Assembly: GCF_014250685.1 (NCBI RefSeq)
Contig: NZ_JACFAJ010000006.1
Coordinates: 1,014,501 to 1,078,500 of the forward strand
Direction of reading: 5' to 3'
From: Cetobacterium sp. 2A
Lineage (GTDB): Bacteria > Fusobacteriota > Fusobacteriia > Fusobacteriales > Fusobacteriaceae
DNA: 64,000 nucleotides
Every line of letters starts with the position of its first letter. Position 1 is the first letter of the stretch. Positions 43,915 to 54,560 of the stretch are shown here, one piece after another. The notes beneath the pieces are model-generated. The model made no database searches. It saw only the letters and a program-made list of their open reading frames with translations, and was not told where the DNA came from. A program made the position numbers and the translations under genes.

Positions 43915-45801
43915 ATGCAAAATTTTGATGTAATTGTAGTAGGTGCTGGTCACGCTGGATGCGAAGCAGCTTTAGCATCGGCAAGAATAGGAGCAAAGAC
44001 AGCAATTTTTACAATAACTTTAGATAATATAGGAGTTATGTCTTGTAATCCATCTTTAGGAGGACCAGCAAAATCTCACTTAGTAAAAGAGATAGATGCG
44101 TTAGGTGGAGAGATGGGAAGAAATATTGATAAAACTTTTATTCAAATAAGAGTTTTAAATACAAAGAAGGGTCCAGCAGTTAGATCTCTTAGAGCTCAAG
44201 CAGATAAAAAACTGTATCATATGGAAATGAAAAAAACTATCGAAAATACTGATAATTTAGATGTTATCCAAGGAATGGTAACAGAGATATTAACAGAAGA
44301 TGGAAAAGTTACAGGAATAAGAACTAAAGAGGGTGTAGAATACAAAACTAAAGCTGTTATAATAGCTTCTGGAACTTTCATGAGAGGACTTATTCACGTA
44401 GGAGATAGAAAATTTAGTGGTGGAAGAATGGGTGAATTATCTTCAGAAGAACTACCTTTATCTTTAGAAAAGTTAGGTCTAGATTTGGGAAGATTTAAAA
44501 CAGGAACACCTCCTAGAATAGATGCTAGAACAATAGATTATAGCAAAGTTGAAATTCAACCAGGCGATTCAGGAATATTAAAGTTTTCTAGTAGAACTTT
44601 AGATTCTGAAGTTCAAGATAGAGTACAAATTCCTTGTCATATGGTCTTTACAAATAAAGAGGTTCATAATACTATTGTTAGTAACAAAGATAGATCACCT
44701 TTATTTAACGGAACAATACAAGGAACAGGCCCAAGATATTGTCCTTCGATTGAAGATAAAGTGTTTAGATATCCGGATAAAGATAGACATCACTTATTTT
44801 TAGAAAAAGAGGGCTATGGAACTAATGAAGTTTATATAAGTGGATTTTCTTCTTCGCTTCCAACAGATGTGCAGTATGAAATGTTAAAAGGAATAGAAGG
44901 TTTAGAAAATGCTAAAATAATGAGATTTGCATATGCAATAGAATATGATTACGTGAAGCCTCATGAAATAAAATATTCATTAGAGACTAAAAAAGTTGGA
45001 AATCTTTTCTTAGCTGGACAAATAAATGGAACATCTGGATATGAAGAAGCAGGATCTCAAGGTCTTATAGCTGGAATAAACGCAGCTAGAAAGGTTCAAG
45101 GAAAAGAAGCTATTATTTTAGATAGAGCAGATTCATATATAGGAACACTTATAGATGATCTAGTTTCTAAAGGGACAAATGAACCATACAGAATGTTTAC
45201 AGCTAGAAGTGAGTATAGACTTATTTTAAGAGAAGATAACGCTGATCTTAGACTTTCAAAAGTAGGATATGATATTGGATTACTTCCAGAGAGTGAATAT
45301 AAAAGAGTCTTAAAAAAGGAAGCAGACGTTGCTGAAATCATATCTAAACTAGAAGTTCAACACGTTGGAAGCAGTAATCCAAGAGTAAATGAAGTTTTAG
45401 TAAGAGTTGGAGAGCCAGAAGTAAAATCAGGAATAACTTTATTTGAACTTTTAAGAAGACCTGATGTAACTTATGATGATATAAAATATATGGCAGAATT
45501 AATAGAGAAATTTGAACTTGGAAATTATGATAAAGACACTGAATATCAAGTTGAAGTTCAAGTTAAATATTCAGGATATATAGATAAATCTTTAAAAATG
45601 ATTGAAAAACATAAAGGTCTTGAAACTAGAAAAATACCAGATGATTTAGATTATGATACTTTAGACAATGTGACAAAAGAGGCAAAAGATAAATTAAAAG
45701 AAATAAGACCGTTAAACATTGGACAAGCTTCAAGAATATCAGGAGTTTCTCCAGCTGATATCCAAGTTTTATTGGTTTATTTAAAGATGAGAGGAAACTA
45801 A
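43915..45801 (+). CDS. mnmG: tRNA 5-carboxymethylaminomethyl modification enzyme MnmG (GidA)
   Basis: MnmG, with MnmE, installs the cmnm5 group on U34 of several tRNAs using FAD and folate. The protein is 628 residues. FAD-binding [19 protein letters not shown] is at the N-terminus; [32 protein letters not shown] and [13 protein letters not shown] are family-specific blocks. [20 protein letters not shown] is the second GidA signature. It is followed after 2 bases by rsmG, the usual gidA-gidB pairing; mnmE is not in the window. Confidence 0.97.
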   Translation: MQNFDVIVVGAGHAGCEAALASARIGAKTAIFTITLDNIGVMSCNPSLGGPAKSHLVKEIDALGGEMGRNIDKTFIQIRVLNTKKGPAVRSLRAQADKKLYHMEMKKTIENTDNLDVIQGMVTEILTEDGKVTGIRTKEGVEYKTKAVIIASGTFMRGLIHVGDRKFSGGRMGELSSEELPLSLEKLGLDLGRFKTGTPPRIDARTIDYSKVEIQPGDSGILKFSSRTLDSEVQDRVQIPCHMVFTNKEVHNTIVSNKDRSPLFNGTIQGTGPRYCPSIEDKVFRYPDKDRHHLFLEKEGYGTNEVYISGFSSSLPTDVQYEMLKGIEGLENAKIMRFAYAIEYDYVKPHEIKYSLETKKVGNLFLAGQINGTSGYEEAGSQGLIAGINAARKVQGKEAIILDRADSYIGTLIDDLVSKGTNEPYRMFTARSEYRLILREDNADLRLSKVGYDIGLLPESEYKRVLKKEADVAEIISKLEVQHVGSSNPRVNEVLVRVGEPEVKSGITLFELLRRPDVTYDDIKYMAELIEKFELGNYDKDTEYQVEVQVKYSGYIDKSLKMIEKHKGLETRKIPDDLDYDTLDNVTKEAKDKLKEIRPLNIGQASRISGVSPADIQVLLVYLKMRGN

Positions 45802-45803
45802 GA

Positions 45804-46505
45804 ATGAGAGAGTACTTGATAGAAGGAATAAATAAAATAGGAATAAAATATACAGATAAAAAAATAGATGATCTTATCAACTATTTGAATTTATTAGTTA
45901 ACTATAATTCACATACAAACTTGACAGCTATAAGAGATGAGGAAGGGATACTAGAAAAACATTTTCTAGATTCACTTCTTGTACAAGAGTTTATACCTTC
46001 AGGAGCTAAAAAAATAATAGATATCGGGACAGGTGCTGGATTTCCAGGAATGGTTTTAGCTATATTCAATCCAGAAATAAAATTTACTTTAATGGATTCA
46101 ATTGGTAAGAAAACTAAATTTTTAGAGCTTGTAAAAGAAGAATTAAATTTAGAAAACGTTGAAGTTGTAACAGCTAGAGCGGAAGAGTTTATAAATGAAG
46201 AGAATAGAGAAACTTATGATATAGGTTTATGTAGAGGAGTTTCAAAGCTAAATACTATATTAGAGTATATGATTCCCTTTTTAAAGGTAGATGGAATTTT
46301 CCTTTCTCAGAAAATGGAAGGGACAGGAGAAGAGCAGGAGGCTCAGAATGCTCTTTCTATTCTAAACTCACACATAGGTCAAGTGCATACTTTGAAACTG
46401 CCATACTGTGGAGATCAGAGGCTGATTGTTGAAGTTATAAAAGATAAGACAACAGACAAGAAATATCCAAGAAGAACTGGAATGGCTTTAAAAAAGCCAC
46501 TGTAA
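45804..46505 (+). CDS. rsmG: 16S rRNA (guanine-527-N7)-methyltransferase RsmG (GidB)
   Basis: RsmG methylates G527 of 16S rRNA. The 233-residue protein has the SAM-binding motif IDIGTGAGFPGMVLAIF, the preceding NLTAIRDEEGILEKHFLDSL, and the C-terminal YPRRTGMALKKPL, all standard. The gene follows mnmG directly and precedes tamB by about 20 bases. Confidence 0.96.
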   Translation: MREYLIEGINKIGIKYTDKKIDDLINYLNLLVNYNSHTNLTAIRDEEGILEKHFLDSLLVQEFIPSGAKKIIDIGTGAGFPGMVLAIFNPEIKFTLMDSIGKKTKFLELVKEELNLENVEVVTARAEEFINEENRETYDIGLCRGVSKLNTILEYMIPFLKVDGIFLSQKMEGTGEEQEAQNALSILNSHIGQVHTLKLPYCGDQRLIVEVIKDKTTDKKYPRRTGMALKKPL

Positions 46506-46526
46506 AATAATAAAAGGGGGAGAGAT

Positions 46527-49500
46527 ATGAATTTATTTTTAAAATACAAAAAAATACTTTATATATTAATCCCCCTTTCTTTAATTTGGGGGATTTATTA
46601 TAATCTTAAAAATAATCTTCCTTGGGTTGTGGAAAAAACTTTAAAAGTGGCTCTAGGACCTGAAATTTCAAGTAAGTCTATCACTTTCCCAAAATTTGGA
46701 GTTATAGATATAAAAGATGTGGTTTTAAAAGATAAAGGGGACATAATTGTTAAAGCTCCAGAAATAAAGATAACATATTCTAAAAATTCGTTGTTTGCTT
46801 TAAGATTAGAAGAAATAAATGTTTATAATCCAGATGTAAAAATAGTAAGAGATGATTCTGACATAAATATAGTTACCGCATTTACAGGGCCAAGTTCAAA
46901 CACAGAAAAAAAAGAGGATAAGAAGAAGTCAGGTTCAGCCGTACCAATAGGAAAAATTAACGTATATAATGCTAATTTAACCTTTATAGATTTGTCATAC
47001 TCGAGACCTATTGAAAAAAAATTAGTTGATACGAATGGATTCGTGGCATTTGATAAAAAAACAGGTATAGATTTAGAATTTAAAGGAAAAAACGAACAAG
47101 AAGTTATAACCTATTCTTTCAATGATTTAAGTGAAAAGTATGATATGACTATAAAACTTCAAAATGTTATTTTAAACTCAGCTTTACTTCAGTACGGATA
47201 TGATGATAAGAATATAGAAACAGTAAATGGAATAATAGATATGAATTTACAAATAACTCCAAAAGGTCTCTATGGTAGAGCTGATTTTAAAAATGGGGAT
47301 GTGGTTTACTTAGATTTATTATCTCCTGTAAAAAATATAAATGGATATGTTAATTTTCTAGGAGAAAGAATAAATGTAGAGGCAGATTATAAAGTGTTTA
47401 ATAAAGATGGAAAATTTTCTGTAAATTATGATAGTGGATCTGGAGTGAATGTAGATTTTAAATTAAATAATATTACATACTCTGAAGCTGAAGAATATAC
47501 TTTGCTAAAATCTTTAGATCTCCCATTAAAAAATTTAAATTTTAAAAATGTGAATATAAATTTAAATTATAATGAAAAAAAGGAGTTTAAGGTTACAATA
47601 GGGTTTGACTCAGATTTGTATAAAATAGACAATATTGAATTTTCTAAAATAGATGGGAAATTTATATATGCTAATGATAAATTTTATTTAGATAAAATTA
47701 AATTCAAACTTTCTTATCCAAATGAATATATTGATATTCAAAAGGACGTTGAAATCTATTCTGAGATTGAAAGTGATGAAAATGCAGTTAATTTTAAGGT
47801 AGAATCAAATATTATTTCTATAAATGGAATATACGATAAATCAACAGAACTTTTAGAGATAAATCAAAATGAAAACCCAATTTTTATCTATGATGTAAAG
47901 AATAAGAATTTAATAACAGGAAATTTAGAGATTGAAAATATTTTTGATAAGTATAATTTTGCATTAACAGCAAGAGAAGAAGAAGATATAATTTACTTGG
48001 ATAGGTTTATGCTTGAGAAAGATGATGAAATTATAAATATTTTTGGATTTTTAGATACAATATCAAAAAATTATGATTTTGATTTTTATGGAGAAAACTT
48101 CAATTCAGATGGAATTAAAAATATTGGAGATACAGTATTTCAAGGAAACTTTTTAGGTAAAATAATAGGTGAGAAAGAAAAATTTAAATTAGAATTACAA
48201 TTAGAAGATATAAATATTGAGAAAAACTTTAAGATTGAAGGATTTAGGGGTTATGTTTTTGCGGAACAATCAGAAAAATTAGCAGTTAATTTTCAAGGAA
48301 GTGTAGAAAAAGTTGCTTATGATAAATATTTTATAGATGGAGTAAAATTTGGTGGTGGCTATGCTGATAACAAAGTTACAATATTAAATATTGGAAATGG
48401 TCTATTTTCTGTAAATGGAGAGTATGATATTTTAAAATCTAATATAAATTTAAGTTATTTTATAGAGAGTTTAACAAGTGAAAGGTTAAATATAGATGAA
48501 ATTAATTTTGTTATAAATGAAGCAGAAGGAACCATAAAAGGAGATGTAAAAAATCCTGAGGTTATTTCTAATATAGTTTCGGCAAATATAGAATCTCCAA
48601 ATGGATCACAAGCTAATGTAAGCGGAAAGATAAATTTTAAAAATTCAAATTTAAAAATAGAAAAAATAAATATAAACGAGAGTTTTATAGAGGGAAATTA
48701 TAGTTTCGGAGATAAAAAAGGTACGATGATAGTTCAACTCTTTGAGGAGGAGCTAAATAGATACTACGCAGATAAATCATTTAATTATAGACTTATAGGA
48801 AGAGCAAAAATAGATATAGATAATAAAAATATCAAAGTTATTGGGGGACTTGGACTAGATAGAGGATATTTTAAAGGGGAAGCAATTCCAAAATTAAAAA
48901 CTAATTTTGAATATATAAGTAATGATTTTTTTAATGGAATATTGAATTTAAAAAATTTAGAAATACTAAATTCTAGAGATGAGAATATATTATCAGGTAA
49001 TGGAAGTGTTAATCTGAAGGATAGGAGAATAGATTTTAGTATCAAAGATCAGAAAGTAATTCTTAAAAAATTAGATAAATATTTAAAAAATGATACTATA
49101 TCTGGAGATTTTTTATTAAATTCTTTTGTAAAAGGAAGCTTTAATGATTTGAAATATGGAGTTGAAATTTCTAAAGGTATAGTTAAAGTAAGTGATGTTG
49201 AGTTTGATGGAGTACAGGCACAAATTTTAGGGGATTTAAATCAAATTAATTTAAATTATCTAAGATTCAAATATCTTGGAAACTCGTTGGAAAATAGAGG
49301 AAGTTATAGTTTTGATAATGGAGTATATAGTTTTTCAGCTGAATCTTCAAGAATAGATTTAAGCTTCTTAAATATTTTATTTAAACGTTATGGTATAGAA
49401 AATATATCAGGAAGTTCAAAATTAAACTTAACTTTAGGAAATAATTCAAATACTGGATATTTTAGTATAGATAACTTAAATGTTTATTCTAAAAAATATG

Positions 49501-50840
49501 GTGTATCACTTGAAAAATTAAATATGTCAGCAGAATTAAATGGAAAATATTTAAATTTAAACAATTTTTCAGGAATTTTAAATGATGGTGAGATATCATC
49601 TAAAGGATATTTGAAAATTCCGAGTATCTATGATATTGAGGAAAATCCAGAGTTTTATAAAGATTTGGATTATTCGTTATATTTTGATATGAAAAATATA
49701 AAGTATCAATATGAAGATTATTTTAACCTAACTTTAAGCAGTTCAATGAGTTTTAAAGAAAGTAAAATTATGGGAAATTTATCTATCGATAGAGGAGAGA
49801 TAAAAGCAATTCCAAACGCAACTAAAAGTTTATTAAATATTGTATTGAAATTTTTATTTGATAAAACTAGAAGTGTAATAAATAGAAGTAAAGATTTAGG
49901 TTCAGATTTTGAAATATATACAGAGATAGAAAATAGTGTAGAGATAGATATAGGCGTAGATATAAAAGATGGAATAATTCTAGATATTGCACAATTAAAT
50001 CCATTTGTTGATGATGTAAAAGGTGAGATATTTGGTAGAGGTAAATTTACAGGTAAAGGAAGTAAAATCTTATTTACTGGAGAAGTAGAAGCCAAAAAAT
50101 CATCCTTGGTTCTAGGAGGAAATCAATATATACTATCTAGGGCTATGATGGTATTCAATGATAGAAATGACTATATTCCGAATGTAAATCCAACTATAAT
50201 TTTAGAGGCCTATTCTCTTTTAGATTCTGGAAGAATTGATTTATCACTATTTGGAACATTAAAAGATTTAACCTTTAATATAAAGACAAATCAAGGAGTG
50301 AGCAGTAGCAATTTGAGCCGGTTATTTACAGGTGAGGATATAGAGAGTGAGACTACGGCAACGTCATTTATAATGAAAACTATAATAGATAGTCAAATTT
50401 CTAATATGTTACTACGTCCTATATCGAGTACAGTAAAAGATATGTTTGGAATTTCTAAATTTAGAATAGTATCAAATATTATGAACTTTGCAGATCCTGT
50501 TCAAAATCAAGAAGCTGGAAATGATAATATGTTTGGCTTCGGAGCTTCTTTAGAAGCTGAAAATCCAATATATAAAGATAATTATTTTTGGGTAGCGAAA
50601 GTTGGAATTATAGAACCGGGTAATAAGAGTAATCAAAATATGTCAAATGCTGTAAATGAGTATGATTTTAAAGTAGAAAGAAGGTTTCCATCCGGATGGT
50701 CGTGGGGAGTAGGGGTTTCTAAAATTCCTAATGAATCAATCATTCAAAATGAAAATAAAAATGGAATATTAAATTATTATATTGATTTTAAGTTTGAAAG
50801 AAAATATAATAGTCTAGTAGACATCTTCAAAAGGGAGTAA
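46527..50840 (+). CDS. tamB: TamB-like translocation and assembly module protein
   Basis: This 1437-residue AsmA/TamB-type protein has one N-terminal membrane anchor (about residues 10-27) followed by a very long, repetitive beta-strand-rich region. The C-terminal 350 residues hold the conserved TamB domain (FTGEVEAKKSSLVLGGNQY onward to the end). It should span the periplasm as a hydrophobic-groove bridge and take part in lipid transport or outer-membrane protein insertion. GGGGGAGA precedes the ATG. bamA starts 15 bases after the stop and no tamA lies nearby. Confidence 0.9.
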   Translation: MNLFLKYKKILYILIPLSLIWGIYYNLKNNLPWVVEKTLKVALGPEISSKSITFPKFGVIDIKDVVLKDKGDIIVKAPEIKITYSKNSLFALRLEEINVYNPDVKIVRDDSDINIVTAFTGPSSNTEKKEDKKKSGSAVPIGKINVYNANLTFIDLSYSRPIEKKLVDTNGFVAFDKKTGIDLEFKGKNEQEVITYSFNDLSEKYDMTIKLQNVILNSALLQYGYDDKNIETVNGIIDMNLQITPKGLYGRADFKNGDVVYLDLLSPVKNINGYVNFLGERINVEADYKVFNKDGKFSVNYDSGSGVNVDFKLNNITYSEAEEYTLLKSLDLPLKNLNFKNVNINLNYNEKKEFKVTIGFDSDLYKIDNIEFSKIDGKFIYANDKFYLDKIKFKLSYPNEYIDIQKDVEIYSEIESDENAVNFKVESNIISINGIYDKSTELLEINQNENPIFIYDVKNKNLITGNLEIENIFDKYNFALTAREEEDIIYLDRFMLEKDDEIINIFGFLDTISKNYDFDFYGENFNSDGIKNIGDTVFQGNFLGKIIGEKEKFKLELQLEDINIEKNFKIEGFRGYVFAEQSEKLAVNFQGSVEKVAYDKYFIDGVKFGGGYADNKVTILNIGNGLFSVNGEYDILKSNINLSYFIESLTSERLNIDEINFVINEAEGTIKGDVKNPEVISNIVSANIESPNGSQANVSGKINFKNSNLKIEKININESFIEGNYSFGDKKGTMIVQLFEEELNRYYADKSFNYRLIGRAKIDIDNKNIKVIGGLGLDRGYFKGEAIPKLKTNFEYISNDFFNGILNLKNLEILNSRDENILSGNGSVNLKDRRIDFSIKDQKVILKKLDKYLKNDTISGDFLLNSFVKGSFNDLKYGVEISKGIVKVSDVEFDGVQAQILGDLNQINLNYLRFKYLGNSLENRGSYSFDNGVYSFSAESSRIDLSFLNILFKRYGIENISGSSKLNLTLGNNSNTGYFSIDNLNVYSKKYGVSLEKLNMSAELNGKYLNLNNFSGILNDGEISSKGYLKIPSIYDIEENPEFYKDLDYSLYFDMKNIKYQYEDYFNLTLSSSMSFKESKIMGNLSIDRGEIKAIPNATKSLLNIVLKFLFDKTRSVINRSKDLGSDFEIYTEIENSVEIDIGVDIKDGIILDIAQLNPFVDDVKGEIFGRGKFTGKGSKILFTGEVEAKKSSLVLGGNQYILSRAMMVFNDRNDYIPNVNPTIILEAYSLLDSGRIDLSLFGTLKDLTFNIKTNQGVSSSNLSRLFTGEDIESETTATSFIMKTIIDSQISNMLLRPISSTVKDMFGISKFRIVSNIMNFADPVQNQEAGNDNMFGFGASLEAENPIYKDNYFWVAKVGIIEPGNKSNQNMSNAVNEYDFKVERRFPSGWSWGVGVSKIPNESIIQNENKNGILNYYIDFKFERKYNSLVDIFKRE

Positions 50841-50855
50841 AAGGTGGAGGTTAAG

Positions 50856-52922
50856 ATGAGAAAACAAATTTTAGTACTGCTAGTGTTTCTTTTATCAATT
50901 GTTTCTTTCAGTACAGAAGCTGGTTATTTGGTAAAGGGAATAGAAATTACGAATACTAGAGAAATACCTCAAGAAGTTATAATTTCAAAAATGACTTCTA
51001 AAATCGGTCAGAAGTTTTCTACTGAAAATTTACTAAAGGATTATACAGCTATTAAATCAGCAGATTATGTTGAGAACGTAGCGATTTATCCAAAAGTATA
51101 TGATGGTGGGATAAAGCTAACTCTAGAAATAACAGAAAAAAAGGATGCAAAAGCCTTGCTTGAGAAAATTGGAGTCATTCCTCTTTCAGAGCGTGAAAAA
51201 ATAGATAAATCACTTGTGGTTTCATCTGTTGAAGTAGTAGGTAATTCATACATTACTATGGCTGAGCTTTCAGAAAAGTTACCAATTAAGGTTGGTGGAT
51301 ATTTCTCAAGAAATAAAATTATTGAGGGACAGAAGAATCTTATAGAAACAGGGTTGTTTAGAGAAGTTGAACCAGATGTTTATAACTATCCAAGTGGGGT
51401 TGTAGTAGTTTATAATCTTATTGAAAATCCAATTATTTCAGGATTTAGTATAGTTGGAAATACTGTGTACTCAACAGAAGAGTTACTAAAACTTGTTAAA
51501 ACACAACCAGGAAAAGTTTTAAATATCAATACCCTTAGAGAAGATAAGGATGCTATTATTAACAAGTATAGTGAAAATGGATATATTTTGGCAGAGGTTG
51601 TAGATATCGGATTAAATTCTTCAAATGAGATAGAGATTATCTTAAACGAGGGAGTAATCAGAGATATACAATTTAAAAAGATGGTTACGAAGCAAAAAGG
51701 TGGAAGAAGAAAAGCCACAGATGATATTCTTAAAACAAAGGATTATATCATTGAAAGAGAAATAGAATTAAAAGATAATCAAGTATTTAATATAAATGAC
51801 TATAATGAAACTGTAAAAAATCTGATGAGACTTGGATATTTTAAAAATGTAAAATATGAAGTTAGAGATCTTCCAGGAGATCCAGATGGAAAAGAGTTAG
51901 TGCTTCTGATAGATGAAGATAGAACTGCAACACTTCAAGGAGCTATATCTTACGGTTCAGAGGTTGGACTTCTAGGAATGATCTCAGTTAAAGATATGAA
52001 CTGGGAAGGTAAGGGTCAAGATTTAGGATTTACTTTTGAAAAATCAGACCAATCTTATAGCAGTTTCTCTATTGATTTTTATGATCCTTGGATAAAAGGA
52101 ACAGACAGAATTTCATGGGGTTGGAGTGCTTATAAAACAGAATATGAAAATGATGACAGTGTTTTATTTAACAAAGTTGATACTTATGGAGCAAAGTTAA
52201 ATGTAGGTAAGGGATTAAATAAAAATGTTAGATTAAACTTAGGAACTAAATTAGAGCATGTAACTGAAGAAAGAGATACTTCAAGTCCATATTATCCAGC
52301 AATCGAAAAGGAAGCTGGAAGTAAGGGAGAATACATGTTAGGAAGTGTATTCCCATCTATAAGTTATGACACAAGAAATAACTATTGGAATCCAACATCT
52401 GGAGAATATGCTAAGTATCAAGTAGAGGTTGGTTATGCTGGTGGAGACTATAGTGAAACATTTGCAAATACAACTTTAGAGCTTAGAAAATATCATAGAG
52501 GATTCTTTAAGAAAAATACTTTTGCCTATAAAGCGGTATTAGGAATAATGACTGATTCTACTCCTGAATCTCAAAGATTCTGGGTTGGAGGAGGAAGTAC
52601 TCTAAGAGGATACGATTCTGGATATTTCCAAGGAACACAAAAAGTAGTTGGAACAATTGAAAATAGAACTCAAATTAATGATATGTTAGGATTTGTATTG
52701 TTTGCTGATGCAGGAAGAGCTTGGAGCTATGATGGTATAGACCCTGGTTATTTAAGTGAAGATAGAGATGCTAAATTCCCAGATAAAATAGCAACAACAG
52801 TTGGAGTTGGAGCAAGATTGAATACACCGATTGGACCACTTAGATTTGATTTCGGTTGGCCAGTTGGAGACGATCAAGAGAGTGGAATGAAATTCTACTT
52901 TAATATGGGACAGTCATTCTAA
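50856..52922 (+). CDS. bamA: Outer-membrane assembly protein BamA (Omp85), four POTRA
   Basis: BamA inserts beta-barrel proteins in the outer membrane. The 688-residue product has a signal peptide (ending SFS near residue 19), and I count four POTRA domains (roughly residues 20-95, 115-190, 190-265 and 265-355, each with a V-E/G-x-x-V-x-G or equivalent strand and a LR-x-x-G-Y/L-F pattern). A 16-strand-type barrel follows, with LRGYDSG in the L6 VRGF/Y position and a C-terminal Phe (MGQSF). The ATG at 50856 has GGAGG 7 bases upstream; a GTG at 50844 is a poor alternative. Genes for TamB and Skp flank it. Confidence 0.94.
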   Translation: MRKQILVLLVFLLSIVSFSTEAGYLVKGIEITNTREIPQEVIISKMTSKIGQKFSTENLLKDYTAIKSADYVENVAIYPKVYDGGIKLTLEITEKKDAKALLEKIGVIPLSEREKIDKSLVVSSVEVVGNSYITMAELSEKLPIKVGGYFSRNKIIEGQKNLIETGLFREVEPDVYNYPSGVVVVYNLIENPIISGFSIVGNTVYSTEELLKLVKTQPGKVLNINTLREDKDAIINKYSENGYILAEVVDIGLNSSNEIEIILNEGVIRDIQFKKMVTKQKGGRRKATDDILKTKDYIIEREIELKDNQVFNINDYNETVKNLMRLGYFKNVKYEVRDLPGDPDGKELVLLIDEDRTATLQGAISYGSEVGLLGMISVKDMNWEGKGQDLGFTFEKSDQSYSSFSIDFYDPWIKGTDRISWGWSAYKTEYENDDSVLFNKVDTYGAKLNVGKGLNKNVRLNLGTKLEHVTEERDTSSPYYPAIEKEAGSKGEYMLGSVFPSISYDTRNNYWNPTSGEYAKYQVEVGYAGGDYSETFANTTLELRKYHRGFFKKNTFAYKAVLGIMTDSTPESQRFWVGGGSTLRGYDSGYFQGTQKVVGTIENRTQINDMLGFVLFADAGRAWSYDGIDPGYLSEDRDAKFPDKIATTVGVGARLNTPIGPLRFDFGWPVGDDQESGMKFYFNMGQSF

Positions 52923-52962
52923 AAGAAATAACAAATTTCAATAGAGAAAATGGAGGAAAAAC

Positions 52963-53448
52963 ATGAAAAGAATATCAGTTTTACTAATAGGATTAGCACT
53001 ATCATCATCAGCATTCGCAGTAAAAATGGGGTATGTAAATTCACAGGAACTTTTTTCTAAGTATTCACAAACAAAAATTATTCAAGAAAATCTAAACAAA
53101 GAGAAATCAAGATTAGAAAATGAACTTAAGCAAAAAGAAATTTCTTTACAAAAGATGCAAGTAGAGCTTCAAGGAAAGGGAGCAGCAGCTACTGAGCAAG
53201 AAAAGAAAAGTTTCCAAGCAAAAGTGGATGAATTTCAAAAGCTAGTAAGAGACTCACAAACTAAATTAAATAAAGAAGAAATGACTAGATTACAAGAAGT
53301 TGAAAGACTTATCAATACAGCTGTTCAAAATGTTGCTAAGACAGATAAATATGATTATGTTCTTGAGCAAGGTGCGGTTAAGTATGGTGGAGAAAATATA
53401 ACTGAGAAAGTTCTTCAAGTTATGGAAAAAACAAAAAAAATAAAGTAA
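52963..53448 (+). CDS. skp: OmpH/Skp family periplasmic chaperone
   Basis: This 161-residue exported chaperone of the Skp/OmpH family holds unfolded outer-membrane proteins. It has a signal peptide (residues 1-19, ending SAFA) and MGYVNSQELFSKY, the family's first beta/helix element. A long coiled coil (about 40-125) and the C-terminal YDYVLEQGAVKYGGENITEKVL strand-helix follow. It is the standard neighbour of bamA and lpxD, as seen here. Confidence 0.94.
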   Translation: MKRISVLLIGLALSSSAFAVKMGYVNSQELFSKYSQTKIIQENLNKEKSRLENELKQKEISLQKMQVELQGKGAAATEQEKKSFQAKVDEFQKLVRDSQTKLNKEEMTRLQEVERLINTAVQNVAKTDKYDYVLEQGAVKYGGENITEKVLQVMEKTKKIK

Positions 53449-53475
53449 GATACAGATAATATGGAGGTTATATAG

Positions 53476-54480
53476 ATGGCTTATAAAATAAGTGATTTAG
53501 CTAACCTTCTTGGTTGTCAAGTTAAGGGAGATTTAAGTTTAGAGGTTTCTGGACTTGCTCCCTTTTTTCAAGCCCAAGAAGATAGCTTAACATTTGCATC
53601 AGATGAAAAGTTTTTAAAAAAATTAAACGAAACTAAAGCAAAGGTAGTTTTAGTTCCAAATATAGATTTACCAGAATTAGGAAAAACATATCTAATAGTT
53701 ACTGAAAATCCAAGAGTATTAATGCCAAAACTTTTAAATTTCTTTAAAAAGAAAGTTAAAAAAATGGAAAAAATGAGAGAAGATTCAGCAAAAATAGGTG
53801 ATAATGTTGAAATCGCTCCAAATGTTTATATTGGTCACGATGTTATAATTGGTGATAATGTAAAAATATATCCAAATAGTACAATTTTTGAAGGTGCAAT
53901 CATTGGAGAAGGAACAATTATTTATTCTAATGTTACAATAAGAGAATTTTGTCAAATAGGAAAAAGATGTGTTATCCAACCAGGTGCTGTTATAGGGTCA
54001 GATGGATTTGGATTTGTGAAAGTAAATGGAAATAATACAAAGATTGACCAAATTGGTGGGGTTATATTAGAGGATGAAGTAGAAATTGGTGCTAATACAA
54101 CCATCGATAGAGGAGCAATTGGAGATACAATTATAAAGAAATATACAAAAATTGATAACTTAGTTCAAATAGCTCATAATGATATTATTGGTGAGAATTG
54201 TTTACTTATATCTCAAGTTGGAATAGCTGGAAGTGTAGAAGTTGGAAACAATACGACACTAGCTGGACAAGTAGGAGTAGCTGGGCATCTTAAAATTGGA
54301 AGTAATGTTATAGTTGCTGCGAAATCAGGAATAATTGGGAATATTGCAGATAATCAGATTCTTTCTGGGTATCCATTAGTTGATCACAAAGAGGATCTTA
54401 AAATAAAAGCCAGTATGAAAAAATTACCTGAACTTCTAAAGAGAGTAAAAGACATCGAGAAAAAAATTGGAGATAAATAA
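53476..54480 (+). CDS. lpxD: UDP-3-O-acylglucosamine N-acyltransferase LpxD
   Basis: LpxD adds the second hydroxyacyl chain in lipid A synthesis. The 334-residue protein has an N-terminal uridine-binding domain ([12 protein letters not shown] onward), a left-handed beta helix made of hexapeptide repeats (about residues 110-290, [IV]-G-x-[ND] pattern), and the catalytic [21 protein letters not shown] block. A C-terminal helix ([18 protein letters not shown]) completes it. AGGAGG-like GGAGG precedes the ATG. It is the last gene of the envelope cluster. Confidence 0.96.
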   Translation: MAYKISDLANLLGCQVKGDLSLEVSGLAPFFQAQEDSLTFASDEKFLKKLNETKAKVVLVPNIDLPELGKTYLIVTENPRVLMPKLLNFFKKKVKKMEKMREDSAKIGDNVEIAPNVYIGHDVIIGDNVKIYPNSTIFEGAIIGEGTIIYSNVTIREFCQIGKRCVIQPGAVIGSDGFGFVKVNGNNTKIDQIGGVILEDEVEIGANTTIDRGAIGDTIIKKYTKIDNLVQIAHNDIIGENCLLISQVGIAGSVEVGNNTTLAGQVGVAGHLKIGSNVIVAAKSGIIGNIADNQILSGYPLVDHKEDLKIKASMKKLPELLKRVKDIEKKIGDK

Positions 54481-54523
54481 TTAAAAAAGGCAATAGAATT
54501 TAAACTATTTACATGATACAATA

Positions 54524-54532
54524 TGATAAAAT
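54524..54532 (+). promoter_or_regulatory. Extended -10 promoter before the DUF2344 gene
   Basis: TGA-TAAAAT at 54524-54532 lies 28 bases before the chosen ATG. No -35 at the right distance is convincing. Confidence 0.45.
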
Positions 54533-54560
54533 TAATAAGAAATGTAGAATTGAGGCAAAA

